Virus record (IMG/VR): IMGVR_UViG_3300038326_000452
Span: 1-39,595 of that record
Reading direction: 5' to 3' (one strand)
Source: a virus
Length of the DNA stretch: 39,595 nucleotides
Shown: piece by piece, positions 15,902-27,436 of the stretch
How positions within the stretch are numbered: the first letter of the stretch is position 1
Layout: every line of letters begins with the position of its first letter
Notes under the pieces: generated by a model
Told to the model about the DNA's origin: nothing
Database searches by the model: none
Seen by the model: the letters and a program-made list of their open reading frames with translations, nothing else
Position numbers and translations under genes: made by a program

Positions 15902-17149
15902 TTAAGTATATAATCAAGCATTAAATCAACTTGGTGGAGTATAAGTTAATGTGGTTTCTCAGAAGTTAGTTGTAGACTTTACTCAAGCAATAGGTGTTGT
16001 CATAGCAAAATATGTTCAAGTTAATCAAGTAAATGCAACTCATTGAGATACATTATTTTTAAAAAATTCTATATCGTTAGTATCTAAATCTAAGGCTATT
16101 CAAATAATATCTCAAGCAATATATGAAGCTCAATATACTGATAATCAACCATTTGTTTTATTTCAGTTATTACCATAATAACCCCAACCATTTACATCAC
16201 TTCAAAGAAAATGAGTTAATGTAGCAGATGAATTTGCTATCCCTGATATACTTTCAATTCATCAGCTATCTATTATTATTTCCCAATACCATTTTCAAGA
16301 AGTTTTTGAGATTGTAGAACGAACTCAATCCCAACCTGTTCAAGTGTTTTCAGCAGTTAAGTTTCAATTTGTTAAAGTTATGTCAGCAGACTTATCAGAA
16401 GCATTCCAAACAGCATAAGTATTTCAACTAAAAGGATTAAGGGTACTAAATACAGCCCCTCAATTATTTATTAAATCATTATTATTAGATGTTTTATCTA
16501 ATAAGTCATTATTAAATTGCCAATATCATTCTAAATTAGTTTCATTTCAAATTAATTGGATACCTTTATTATCATTAATTTCAGTAGCTGTTCTTATGTC
16601 ACTCCATAATCTAACCTCGTCCATTAATCAATCTACATATAATGCAGGATTTGTAGTAGCTCAAATACTAAAAGGAGCTGTGCTATTTAAGTTTGGTGCA
16701 GTATAGCTTCATACAGTTGTAGTAGAACCAATAATTGTACCATTTTTATACATTAAAAATGCTCAAGTTGTAGAATTAAATGAAACAGCCATATGTACCC
16801 AAAGTCAAATCTCTCAAATTGCAACTATTTCAGTAGTAGATACCACTTGAGTTGCATTTGCTGTTCAATCCCAAACAAATCATTTTAATTTTCTACTAGG
16901 TCAATCTAAAAAGAAGACATACTCTCTTATTGTTCAATTATCTTTAGCAACAAATACTTGATTTGTTCAAAAACTTTCAAACCTTACCCACCATTCAGCA
17001 GTCATATCTCAAGTAGGGTTTAATCCTGTTTGAGAAGCATCTGTAATAGATAAATATTGACTAGATGATAATTCTAAATCAATAGAATGCGTATTAGTTC
17101 AAGGGTCTATTGCTCAAGATGTATAACCTATTATTCATTTTTTAAACAT
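15902..17149 (-). CDS. LamG plus SPRY adhesin (virion host-binding protein), 415 aa
   Basis: Residues about 20-215 form a LamG/concanavalin-A-like jelly roll (SIDLELSSSQYLSI, MTAEWWVRFES, WVHMAVSFNSTTGAFLMYKN, LYVDGLMDEVRLW). Residues about 245-415 match phage SPRY domains (SGKWYWEIIIDSGG, GDIIGIALDLDTNDIEFFKN, PSGFNAGLYT). Both are ligand-binding beta sandwiches, so the protein probably binds surface glycans or proteins of the host. Trp is always TGG here while many turn glycines are TGA. It overlaps the SGNH hydrolase gene and belongs to the host-recognition operon. Confidence 0.85.
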
Positions 17150-17783
17150 CTTCTAAAATTAAAGAATAAATTTCTGAATGACCTGTAGGAGAAAAATGTA
17201 ATCAATCACTTATCATATATCAGTCAATATTTTCATCAACATCTCAACTACTAACAAAATTATTGTGAATTTCTACTATTTTATAACCCAAACTTTCATT
17301 ATCTCTAATAAGAGTATTTAATGCTCTTATATTATTATTTTTTGCTGTTTCTCAATCTGTAACTGGATAAGTTCATATTAATAATTCCCAACCATCAGCA
17401 TTTATTCAAGAAACAATTGTTTGTATATTAGTCCAAGCTGTGGCTAAAGGAACTGATAATTGAAAATCATTAGTCCCTATTAATAAAAATACTACATTTC
17501 TTTTATCTGTAACATCTTTATAAGCATATACATCAGTAGAAAGTCTAGCTATTACATCAGATGTAGTATCTCAACTAACTCAGCTATTTATAGTAGATAT
17601 AACTCAAGTTCAAGATGAAGCTCAATTTAATAAATTAGAAAATCTGCTTGCTTGTGGAAACCATACCTCAAAAGTGATAGTATTACTATCTCACAAACAA
17701 ACTAAGTTTATATCTTTATCTACTGTGATTGTAGTTTTTTGATTTATACTGTTTTGTGAGCTTATAATATTTTTAAAAAACAT
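17142..17783 (-). CDS. SGNH/GDSL hydrolase, 213 aa
   Basis: The four SGNH blocks are present: LVCLGDSNT (catalytic Ser33), NSGVSGDTTSDV (oxyanion Gly), FLLIGTND (Asn105) and ISDGLHFSPTGH (Asp193, His196). The enzyme would hydrolyse esters, most likely removing acetyl or acyl groups from host surface polysaccharide, as similar tail-fibre enzymes do. There is no signal peptide, which fits a virion-borne enzyme. Block glycines are TGA. It lies between the collagen-like fibre and the LamG/SPRY adhesin. Confidence 0.9.
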
Positions 17784-17797
17784 AATTATTAATATTA

Positions 17798-19036
17798 TTA
17801 AACTAAATCTCAAAATACATTCCATTCATTTGTTCCTATTTTTACTAAAGAAGCTCATACAAATTGTCAATTAGTAGTTAAAGAAGCTCATTTACTATTT
17901 ATAGTAACTCAAGCTCCTGAAATAGTAACAGCACCTGCTCATTGTTGAGCTATATCTATTTGTGTTCATATAGGAAAAGGTGTAGTAGCATTTGTAGGTA
18001 TTGTTAAAGCTATTGCTCAAGCATTACTTAATGTAACTAATTGAGTAGTATCAATATTATCACTTAAAACAATAGTATAAGTAGTTCAAGTTTGAGCATT
18101 AATTAATTTATCTCAAGCTCATCATAATATTAACCATTCATTTGTTCAAATTTTTTCTAAAGCTAATGTTCAGTATTGAGAAGTTGTAGAAACTCATCAA
18201 GCACTTACTCAATTTACTGTAACTCAAATATCTCAATTTAAAGTAACAGCTCAAGCTCAATATTGTGTAACTATTAATGTAGTTCATATTGCAAAAGCAA
18301 CAGAAGCATTAGTAGGTATAGTATAAGTTTGAGCAGAAGCATTATTTGCTAATATTGATTTACCCTTATCTGTTAAAACTAAAGTATATGTAGTTCAAGT
18401 TTGAGTATTAATTGTTGTTTTTGTACTACTAACAATAGGATTAGCAGGAGTAGAGCTATCAATCTCAATATTAGTTCAAGCAACTAAGCTTTGTACTACT
18501 CAATCAGTTCAATTACTTCAATCAGTTCAATCAGTTCAATCAACTCAATCAGTTCAATCAACTCATTTTGTGGCTAATACACTCCAATAAGTAGGCGAAC
18601 TATCAGGAGTTTGCCCTGTACTTCCTTGAATTGCTATATAAGAATTTCCTTGATATGATACTCAATCATCAACAGAGTAGGCAACTCAACTTCAATAAGC
18701 TCATTTCCAATCTAATCAAGTTCAATCTGCTCAATCAGCTCAATCATCTCAAGGCAATCATTGAATACCTTGTGGTCATTGACTACCAACTCAATCTATT
18801 CAATCTGCTCAATCAGCTCAATCAGTTCAATTACTTCAATCACTTCAAGCAGGTCAAGGACTACCTGTTGGTCAAGCAGGTCATTGTGGTCAAGTATTTC
18901 AAATATCTCATTTATATTGAGTAGACTTAATCCTTTTAACTTCATTTCAAGCCTCACTATCAATAATTAATGTTTCATCTCCTGATACAATAGGAGTTAG
19001 TTTTTCATTTAATGCTCAAAAATTTATATCAGCCAT
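17798..19036 (-). CDS. Collagen-like tail fibre, 412 aa
   Basis: An N-terminal adaptor (MADINFGALNEKLTPIVSGD) leads to a Gly-X-Y block at residues 43-108 and a second at 158-179, split by a carbohydrate-module-like insert (LDWKGAYGSGVAYSVDDGV, then YIAIQGSTG). After VVQSLVAGTNIEIDSS come two similar beta-rich repeats, each starting with a TGTTYT(L/I)VL segment and containing GAGAVT and KIGTNEW. Such fibres trimerise and reach toward host receptors. In the two collagen blocks 28 of 31 glycines are TGA. One break in register occurs at GVGSQG (82-87). Confidence 0.9.
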
Positions 19037-19046
19037 AGTATTTTAA

Positions 19047-19211
19047 TTAAAAAGTATTATCCTCCTCCCACTCTGTATTACTATCATAAAAAATCCCATT
19101 ATTAAATACAATAGTATCTCAATTATTATCAGCGAGTACATCTCAAGCATTTACTAATAAATTTCATTTGTCAGTTTGTGTAGGACTTTCTTGTTGCCAA
19201 ATTGTAGTCAT
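19047..19211 (-). CDS. Small acidic protein, 54 aa
   Basis: A Thr-, Asn- and Asp-rich beta-type sequence (QQESPTQTDKGNLLVNAGD) just upstream of the fibre gene; it may be a fibre connector or chaperone. Its ATG follows directly after the U-tract of a terminator hairpin. Not recognised. Confidence 0.6.
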
Positions 19212-19217
19212 AAATAC

Positions 19218-19249
19218 AAAAAAAAGGATTAATATCTATATATTAATCC
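19218..19249 (-). terminator. Intrinsic terminator
   Basis: Stem GGATTAATA/TATTAATCC followed by T8 on the minus strand. It sits between the 42-aa membrane gene and the fibre cluster and so could attenuate fibre and lysis expression. Confidence 0.7.
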
Positions 19250-19282
19250 CTCAGAAATATTTTGCAATAATTTATTTATCTT

Positions 19283-19411
19283 TTATTCAAATATTGATTT
19301 TATCCCTGCTATTATAATTATTAATGGTAGAGTAATATACCAAAACATAATTAGTAATGTTATCCAAAATAACCAACCTGTAATCATTACTCATTTAATT
19401 AATTTATTCAT
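19283..19411 (-). CDS. Small membrane protein, 42 aa
   Basis: Two adjacent hydrophobic segments (MITGWLFWITLLIMFW and TLPLIIIIAGI) suggest a hairpin of two membrane helices. Holin-like size, but it lies apart from the lysis cassette. Function unknown. Confidence 0.55.
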
Positions 19412-19413
19412 AA

Positions 19414-19557
19414 TTATTTTTTATCAATTATTGTATCTACATATTCATTTAGAGTATCAGCACTTATATTTAAGTCTTTCATTCTTTCTGAATTTCAGCT
19501 CTCTACACATTTTAGGCTTTCACTTTGTAGCCATTCTATATATTGTTTAATTTCCAT
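19414..19557 (-). CDS. Small acidic protein, 47 aa
   Basis: A helical protein (MEIKQYIEWLQSESLKCVES) with no recognised motif, three bases from the next gene. Function unknown. Confidence 0.55.
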
Positions 19558-19559
19558 AT

Positions 19560-19781
19560 TTATTTAATTAAAGAAGTAATATTTACTCTTTGCATATCTA
19601 TTGTATAAGGTCAATAAGTTCAACATAAATGTCTTGCCTCACACTCATTAGGTATACCATATTTTAGTCTATCATCTCAGTCAATATTATATGCTTGTAC
19701 ATAAGTATCATAATCCCATAATCAATCAACTTGGATTATCTCATTATCTTTTTTTATTATTAATATATCTATATCGTTCAT
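19560..19781 (-). CDS. Small hypothetical protein, 73 aa
   Basis: First gene after the promoter at 19835-19862. Acidic, with tyrosines and two cysteines (NECEARHLCGTYG) that could form a disulfide or metal site. Not recognised. Confidence 0.6.
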
Positions 19782-19834
19782 TTTTTATTTATTAGTATTT
19801 AAAATATGTTAGGTATTCCCTAATTGACATAATC

Positions 19835-19862
19835 ATTATATTGTTTTATCTTTTAATGTCAA
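19835..19862 (-). promoter_or_regulatory. Promoter, TTGACA-16-TATAAT
   Basis: Perfect hexamers at 19862-19857 and 19840-19835, 16 bp apart, on the minus strand. It lies in the 213-base gap after the polyvalent-protein gene and should drive the fibre, hydrolase and lysis genes. Confidence 0.85.
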
Positions 19863-19901
19863 ATCTAATTTAACATTTAAGAGGTTTAATGCTTTAAAAT
19901 A

Positions 19902-19931
19902 GCCAAAAAGATTTTTTATTTTCTTTTTGGC
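19902..19931 (-). terminator. Probable terminator after the polyvalent-protein gene
   Basis: Nine-base stem GCCAAAAAG/CTTTTTGGC with an A/T loop, followed on the minus strand by TATTTT. It ends the long structural operon just above the promoter at 19835. The rest of the gap to 19994 holds only a weak ACAC/GTGT hairpin. Confidence 0.55.
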
Positions 19932-19994
19932 TTAGTTTGTTATTGTTCTATTTTTGTGTACAAGAATACACTTTTTAGGGTGTCTTTTGAAGTT

Positions 19995-22900
19995 TTATTT
20001 AATACTTTGATTATATAATTCCTTTAATAATTGTGGATTTTTTCATTGTTCAGCTAATTTTATCTGAGCAGGAGTTAATTTTATTTCTATTAAATCATCA
20101 GGGAAAAAATGTAAAGTTTCAGATTTAGATACTGTTCCAAAATCTCATACTCAAGCATTTCATAAACTAGGAGCATAATCTACTCATCTGTACTCTCAAT
20201 ATGATTTAATTTCATTGGCTCTCAAGGGATTAAATTGCTGTTCAAATCAATATTCTCAAGTAGACCAATCATCTTTACTAAAAGGCTTACTATCTCTATA
20301 AATATAAGCTTTTACATCTTTTCAATAGTTTTTCGCATATTTATAATCTCAAGTAGTCCAAAATCAAACTCAATGAGATGCCCCTCTTATCTCAGGTTTT
20401 CCTGTAAATCATTTTCATCAATGAAAAGTTATAGTAAAATTATCTGCAAAATCTTCGGCAGTCTTAATTTTAAATTCATCTCATTTTAACAATCAAATTC
20501 AACTTTTCTTTAAATCAGCTATCTCAGCTTCTGTATATGGTCTTTTATAAAAAGGGTTTGTATTATCTTCTTTCACTACTTTTTTCCACTCATCAATACT
20601 ATCTTTTAGTAATTTCTGTGTTTTCTCTCTATTTACAGCCTCTATTTTAGTAGTCTGTGTTGTAGTAGATGCTTTGGCTTTATTCCAAGCAGATACATCT
20701 GCCTCCCATAATTTATTGCTATCATAACCCCATTCATTTATATCATTTCAATCCCACCAAACATCTTTAGGATTAACTTCTTCTTTTATAAGTTTATATT
20801 TTCAATCAAATCTATTCTCTCAATGTGTTCTAGCATATTTTTCAGAAAATGTAATCCAATCTCATTCTTGTAAATTATTTACTTTAATCTTTTCAGGGAT
20901 AGCTCTGTATGCAGTTATTTTTCTTCATTTAATTCAATTAGCTTCTGCTCTGATAATATTATCAATAGCAGTAAAACTTTGTTGTCAGGCTGTGTCATTA
21001 TAATAATAGTATCTAGCTCATACTCTAGGGTCAAAATAATCACTTGGCTGATTATGGTGTCATTTAGCAACTTCCTCTAAACTAAAATTTCAACCTATAT
21101 CTTTTTTAACACTTACAGATGTATCATCAAATCAAGGAGCTGTGTGTTGGTCTTTATATGCTCATCTAGCTTTAAATTGAGCCTTTGCATAATCATCAGC
21201 AGTTTTATATTTTTTTATTTCATCAGGAGTTAATTTAACCTCCTTAATAGGTTGGGTTGTACTCTCCATTTTTACACCAAAATCATCAGCAATTAGTTGG
21301 TCTTTCCTTGCTATATCTTCTGTTAATTCAGGTCTAGTTCTTTTCCTATCCTCTAGCTTTAATTTAAGTCTTGATTGAACATTTCTCGCCTCTACTTCTC
21401 AAGCAAGCTTTTGGTATGTTTCAAAAGATTTTTCTGAGAACATTCATCAAGAATTATTTTTTACTTGAGTATCTAGGCTTTTTATTTCCCTTTTAATATT
21501 TTCTATTTTTCTTATAACAGTTTCATCTAACTTAAACTTATTTTGATATTCAACAAATAAATCATCAATTTGTTTTCATATATCTTTATATTCTTTTGTT
21601 TTTGTAGCACTTCTTCAATGCTTTAATAATAAAGCATCTTGTTGGGCTTCTAGCTTATCTAATATTTTTTCTCATTCTTTAGTCCATAGCCTATTTTGTT
21701 CATTTAATTTTGTTTGATAAGTTTGATATGCTTTCGTATTTGAATAATTTTCTAGTTCTTTGGCTAATTTCCCCCTTTCTTTCAATAATCAAATTCTTAT
21801 TGTTCTTAAATGTTCAGCTCATATTGCAGGACTACCTCAACTAGCAAACTTTTCTATTGATTGTATGTTATGTTGAATTTCGTGCAATAAAGTAGATTTA
21901 ATTTCATTCAGATTTTTGATACTGTTGGTAGTAATCTGTATCTCAGGATATATGTCTACTAATCATTCAGCACTTCTATTTTGATAAGGGGTAAAACTCC
22001 CTGTTGTAGATGTTGCTTTTTTGTCATATTTAATCCTAATATCAATATCTTTTATTTCAGGATATTTTTTATATAGAATTTTATGGTCTAATAATTCTCA
22101 AGGAGTTGTATAAACACTATCACTGTTTTCTAACTTCTTTATAATAGTTTTATTTAATATAGCCTTACTATCATTTATTTCAAACCTCCATTTTCAATCA
22201 GCACCTCTTTCTATTCAAAGGTCTTTCCATATTTCATTTTTTGTTTTACCTAACTTTTCCATATTAACTCAAAATCTTTTTTGTGTTTCACTAGGAGATG
22301 CAAATAACTTAGCTCTTGTTCAAGGAACTTTGTCAGCTAGTTCATCCATTAACTCAGCCATTTTAGGTTTAGCTTTTGTCCATTGTTTCTCTAACCATTC
22401 TCTAACTATTTTGTAAACTGCCTTTATTTCTTCTTTAGCTAGATTTAATCCAACAGTAATTTTCTTTGCAAGATTATTGATTTGAGTTGGTGTAGCCTTT
22501 TTTCATATCTTAGCAATATCATCAGCTATTGCTTGTGGATTTATAAATCATTGTTTACTAGGACTTACATCTGCCTTTTTAAAACCCACTTCATCTTTAA
22601 ATGCTTGTTCAGCAGGATTGACCTTTGGTTTAACTTTTGGAGTTTCTTTTGGTAATACTCACATAGCTCTTGAATTTATGTCTGCGAAAAATCTCTCTAT
22701 ATATGCCTTATTTGCATTACTTAATTTTCATCAATCTAGCATACTCTCCATTCTATCTATTTGTTTTAGAGTTTTGTTTAAGTTCTTTTGAATAGATAAT
22801 ACATCTAAAGTTTTCTTTCAGATATTACTTTGTACTCATAATGCACTTAATGCTCATCAAATTGACCCTCAAGATAATGTATTTGCTAATCTAACAGTTC

Positions 22901-24377
22901 AAGCTCATAATCAAGCCAAAGGTCATCTAGTTATAGTTTTATTAAATAGATTTTGTACTTTTTTACCCATATCATCAACTAGTCATTTAGCTGTATATAA
23001 TTCAGATATTTGTAAATCCATTTCTTTTAATGCACTATTACCATTTTTATCTCTAACTAAATTTTTTAATCAAGCTCTATTATTTTCAAACCTAGATGCA
23101 CTTACACTAGATAAAGGCTCTCAAGTTGTTTTACTAAAAGATTTATTCTTAAATTTAGTTCCATAAAATCTAGCCAAATCATTAATATCTTTTTCACTCC
23201 ATTTTACTATATCTTCTAAATCATCAACTTTAGCAAGAAATTCTAAATCATTTTCTTTTGCTCATACTTTCTTTAAATCATCAATAGCAGAATTTACATA
23301 ATTAGTTTGTCTTTTTCATACAGTTGTTGTTAAATCCTCTATATTATATACAGGCTTTGTAGATAACATATCATCAACTTTTGTAGACATTGCTCAGATT
23401 TTTTTACTAAAACTCTTTCATAAATCATTATAAGTATTCATCTTAGTAGTATCTATTAATGAGATACTGTCTTTGAATGCTTTTAAATCAGGAGCAGTTT
23501 TAGCTTGAGATGCTTTAGCAATTAAATCATTTAAGCTTTCTTGTGGAAATAAATAATTTTTAGTTTTTATAGTTTTATTTCATAAATAAACAGCTCATTT
23601 AGCTCATTGAACTACTCATTGTTTTGCTATATATCCACTTCATACTAAATCTAATAATCATATTCAAATAACACCAAGATTTTCTACATCTTGTTGTACT
23701 TCCTCAGGTAACATTTCAAATACTTCTTTAGCAGTATATCAAATTCATTTTGCAGTAGTTCAAATAGTTTGTGCTACATCACTACCTATAACCATTTCAA
23801 ATTGTCTTTGTACTTCATCTTTAAAAGGTTTTTCTATAATATCAGGAGTTATTAATGACACTAATTGTCAAATCGTTTCAAATCATTCTCAAATTAATAC
23901 TTCAACTAATCAACTAAAAGCTCTCGCATCATTAGCAGTTCTATCCATAAATTTTCTAAATACATTTCTATTACTTGTATCTATCTCTCATTCTATTTCC
24001 ACATTTTCTCTAGCCTTTTCTTCTATTCTTGATAAGAATGTTCTATTGTCTTCAAAAGCTCAAGGAACAGTTGCATCAGGAGCAGGGGCTTGTCCTAATT
24101 CCATTCATTCAACAGTATATCATTTTTCAGTATAATAATTCTTTACTAATGCTAGAGCTTCTACATCTGTAACTCACTCTTTTTTCTGTACAATAGCCAT
24201 ATCTTCAAACATTTTCTGTTTTGACCTTATTGTAGGAGCAGGAGCTGTTTGTGTATTAGCTAATCCTTGTATTTTATTATCTGTCGCATTAAAAATAGGG
24301 GCTTTACTTTGTGTTTGCTGAGGTGTTCTCAGATTAGCTCCTTTTTGAAAATCTTGTATATTAAATAAGTCAGTCAT
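19995..24377 (-). CDS. Polyvalent virion protein with zincin and ART-like domains, 1460 aa
   Basis: The longest gene of the phage. The N-terminal 800 residues are mostly helical with a glycine-rich hydrophobic stretch (NLGVIGIGLLDLVGSGY). A metallopeptidase-like region follows, with LLHEIQHNIQ (HExxH at 832-836) and AGEVEARNVQ near 993, both typical of large polyvalent proteins. Next is an ADP-ribosyltransferase-like region with AYRAIP (R1158), GDWITFSEKYARTHG and NEWGYD. A second such region has TFHGG (H1319), HGVGFWTTGDYKYAKNYG and a final DLIEIKL. Such proteins are usually packaged and injected to modify host targets. I found no stop in frame at the several places I checked. Domain calls are by motif; activity is inferred. 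Confidence 0.8.
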
Positions 24378-24387
24378 AGTATTGTAA

Positions 24388-26940
24388 TTAGTTTAAGTAA
24401 GATACATCTATTGCACTTTTCACTCCATTATATTCTTGTAATATATCTGCATCATTAGAATTGATAGGCTCAGGCTCAATATCTACCTGCCCTCAAGTTC
24501 TTGTTATCATATCTTCAAATACATCTACTAATTTATTCACTTCTTCATTCCATTTATCATTAGATAAGTTCATAGCTAATTTTGTAGCAGAATTTTCTAT
24601 CATTTTTAATTCCTCATTAGATAATGCCCCAAAAGTTGCTCATCAAGCTTTTAGGTCTATTAAGTTTTGTAATGTTAATTGTCCTTTTAAAAAATTAAAG
24701 TCTGCTCTAAAATCTGCTTCATTATCTCAGAAGAAAGGAGTATATTGAACTAATCAACTTGTCATTCTATCCATTCTACCTAAATCAAGCATTCATTTTA
24801 AACTACTTATCATATCAGTAGCCTTTCTAATTTGTATAGCATCATCTCCTGTTATAGCTCAAGATTTATAAGCATAAGCATCTTCTGCTGTTAATCATAA
24901 TTCTTTCATCGTAGCTTTCGTTGTACTTGTAACTTTTCAATCAAATCATTCTAAGAAAGCTTTTTGTCATTCTGTATATAAACTTGGACTATAAAATCAT
25001 CAATCACTATTTTTAATAGTATCTAATTTTACCATTCTAGTAGATTTAGTTTCTTTTCAATCTATATTCCAATCAGTAATTTCTACTGTTCAATCTTTTT
25101 GTACAGGTCAAGTAATTATTCATATATGTCAATAGTCTATTCAAGTTGTACTATCTACACTTCAATTATTCCATATAGCAACATCTCAAGGTTGTGGTAT
25201 ATCTATACTTTCATCAATATATTTTGCTTTACTTTCATAAGTATCTCATACCCAAAAATCTTTAGAACTTACTCATAAAGAGCTTATATATTTATTTACA
25301 GCTTCTCAACATTGCAATCAAGTTGGGTCAATCCCTGCAATAGCATCATAAATACTCATTGTACTTGTAGAAGTTCAATTAACAGAATGTGTAAAATAAG
25401 TTGGCTCTGCTCAAGTATCATAAGTTCTTACTGTTGTAAATACTCAATCAGATGAATAAGTTGTATCTTTAAATCCTTTATCTTTATCTTCTTCTGTAAA
25501 TACTACATCTCATAATGAAGATGTAACCTCTCTTGATACTCAATCAACTACATATAAAAGTTTTCATTCTCTATCAGTTTTATAAACTCATCATTTTTCT
25601 TCTTTTTTTAGTCAGGCTTTAAATGCTTCTAATTCTAATGTTCTTTGGTGCTTAATATCGTTTGCTAAAAACTCATTCTCTGCCTCAAATTCTTTAATAG
25701 CTAAATCTGTCATTGATTTTCTATCAGAAGTATATTGCTCTAATGCAGTTTCATATATCCATTTTTGATTAGCATCTTCTATTTGACTTACTTGTAATTC
25801 TATGTCTATTTGATTTTGGAAATTAGATAATGTTCCTGCCTTAGCATTATATTCATTAATAAGAGTATTTTTCTTATTAGTTAATGATTTAGTTTGGTCT
25901 GCAATTATTCAATTTATAACACTTGCAGGTACTCATTTATGAAGTGATTTAATCTCATCTCAAATATCTCTAATACTATCATTCATAGCATCTATTTCAG
26001 TCTGTTTTGCCTCTAAATCAGTTACAACTTGTTTATATTCAGCAGAGTTTTGGATAGCATCAATATTTTGTCTTGTTGTACTAGAAAAATTTTGACTTAA
26101 AGCATCAATATAATCTTGTTTGATTATCAAATCAGAACTAACAACATCATCTTTATCAGGGTCAGATATATTTTTAATATCTTCTAATTTAGCATAATTT
26201 TCAAAATCTGCTTTTTGTTGTGGACTTAATAAAGCATATTGTTCATCAGTTGTAGTAAAATCTCAGTTCTTCATAGCATCATAAAGAAATTCATTAGATG
26301 CTCAGTTAAATTTATTAAAAAACTCAACATTAGATTTATTTTGAAAATGTCCTGTAACTGCTGTTCTTATTTCAGGAAGAAGCTCAGGATTTTCATTTGC
26401 AAACTTTTGTATATCCTCAGAAGTTGCTCATTTATCTAAAGCATCATTAAATTTTTCCATATTTAATTTATCCAAATCTTCTTGACTAGGAGTTGGGTCT
26501 TCTTTAGATAATTCTTGTTTTTGTTCAATTTGTTTAGTAGGCTGTTCTGTAATTTGTTGTTCTTGAAAAGTAGACATATCTCATTGTCTAGGCTCTGTTT
26601 TATCTGTTACTACTTGTTTATCTTCTTTAATTTCTTCCACTCATTTATCTTGTAAATCTCATACTAAATTACTATATGGACTTTCTGTTTCATCTTGTGG
26701 TATATCTCTTGTAATATTATCATTAATTCAAGGCAGATTAAAAACTCCTGCTTCTGTATTATTGTTTTTTTCTAAATCAGGAACTTCAATATCAGCATCT
26801 GTGTTTGGTACTCATCAAAAAGGTTGTGCAATTACATCTTTTATTCAAGGTAAATTTACATCAGTATTTTCTGCAACAGCATCAACTGCTTTATCTCATA
26901 AGTCTTTTGCTGTTTTTGCAATAGTTCAAGTAATAGCCAT
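24388..26940 (-). CDS. Virion-associated CHAP-domain peptidoglycan hydrolase, 850 aa
   Basis: The first 500 residues are acidic and coiled-coil rich (EQQITEQPTKQIEQKQELSK and many Asp/Lys/Gln helices). Residues about 535-650 form a CHAP domain: DPTGLQCGEAVNKYI (catalytic Cys544), IPQPGDVAIWNNGS, YGHIGIITG (His605) and VEITDWNIDG. CHAP amidases or endopeptidases cut peptidoglycan, and on a virion this opens the wall for DNA entry. The C-terminal 200 residues are helical. Size and position between the nozzle-like and polyvalent genes fit an internal ejection protein of a short-tailed phage. The CHAP glycines are mostly TGA. Confidence 0.85.
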
Positions 26941-26950
26941 AATTTTTTAA

Positions 26951-27436
26951 TTAAATATTAGAGTAGCAAGTAGCATACATACCTACTGTTATAGTGTCCA
27001 CAATATCCCAAGTAACAATAAATCAATCATCAGTAAATTCTTTTAATTTTCAAGTAATTTTACTTCATCAAGTTTCAAGCCAAATTAAATGTACACTATT
27101 AGCTGTTAATGTACTTGTTACATTAGTTATATTTCAATCATCATCTTCATATCATATTCAAATAGTAGATAATCAATGAACTTGTACTTTTTTTGGTCTA
27201 AATCCAAATCAAGAAAAAGTAGTATCTCATCAAGCAGTAACAGCCCTCCAATCAATAAGACTATATTTCGTATCAGCAACTCAACTACTTCAACTTTCTC
27301 AATTAGTATTCACTCAATTTCTTAATCTAGGTTGTCATAATCAAGGCTCTCTACTTGATTTTATGTCCACAGAGTTAAAAGGCAAGTCTTTCAATACTTT
27401 TTCTCAGTTTATTGTTTTATATGTCGTGTTCTTCAT
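26951..27436 (-). CDS. Probable structural protein, 161 aa
   Basis: A beta-rich, glycine-rich protein (FSGFGFRPKKVQVHGLST, NSVHLIWLETGG) without enzyme motifs. It overlaps the end of the 478-aa gene by 20 bases and precedes the CHAP gene, so it is likely a minor tail component. Not recognised. Confidence 0.65.

Noticed and set aside
18480-18910. Short tandem-like repeats taken as a CRISPR array or non-coding satellite
   Set aside because: The nine-base periodicity is explained by collagen Gly-X-Y codons in an open frame.
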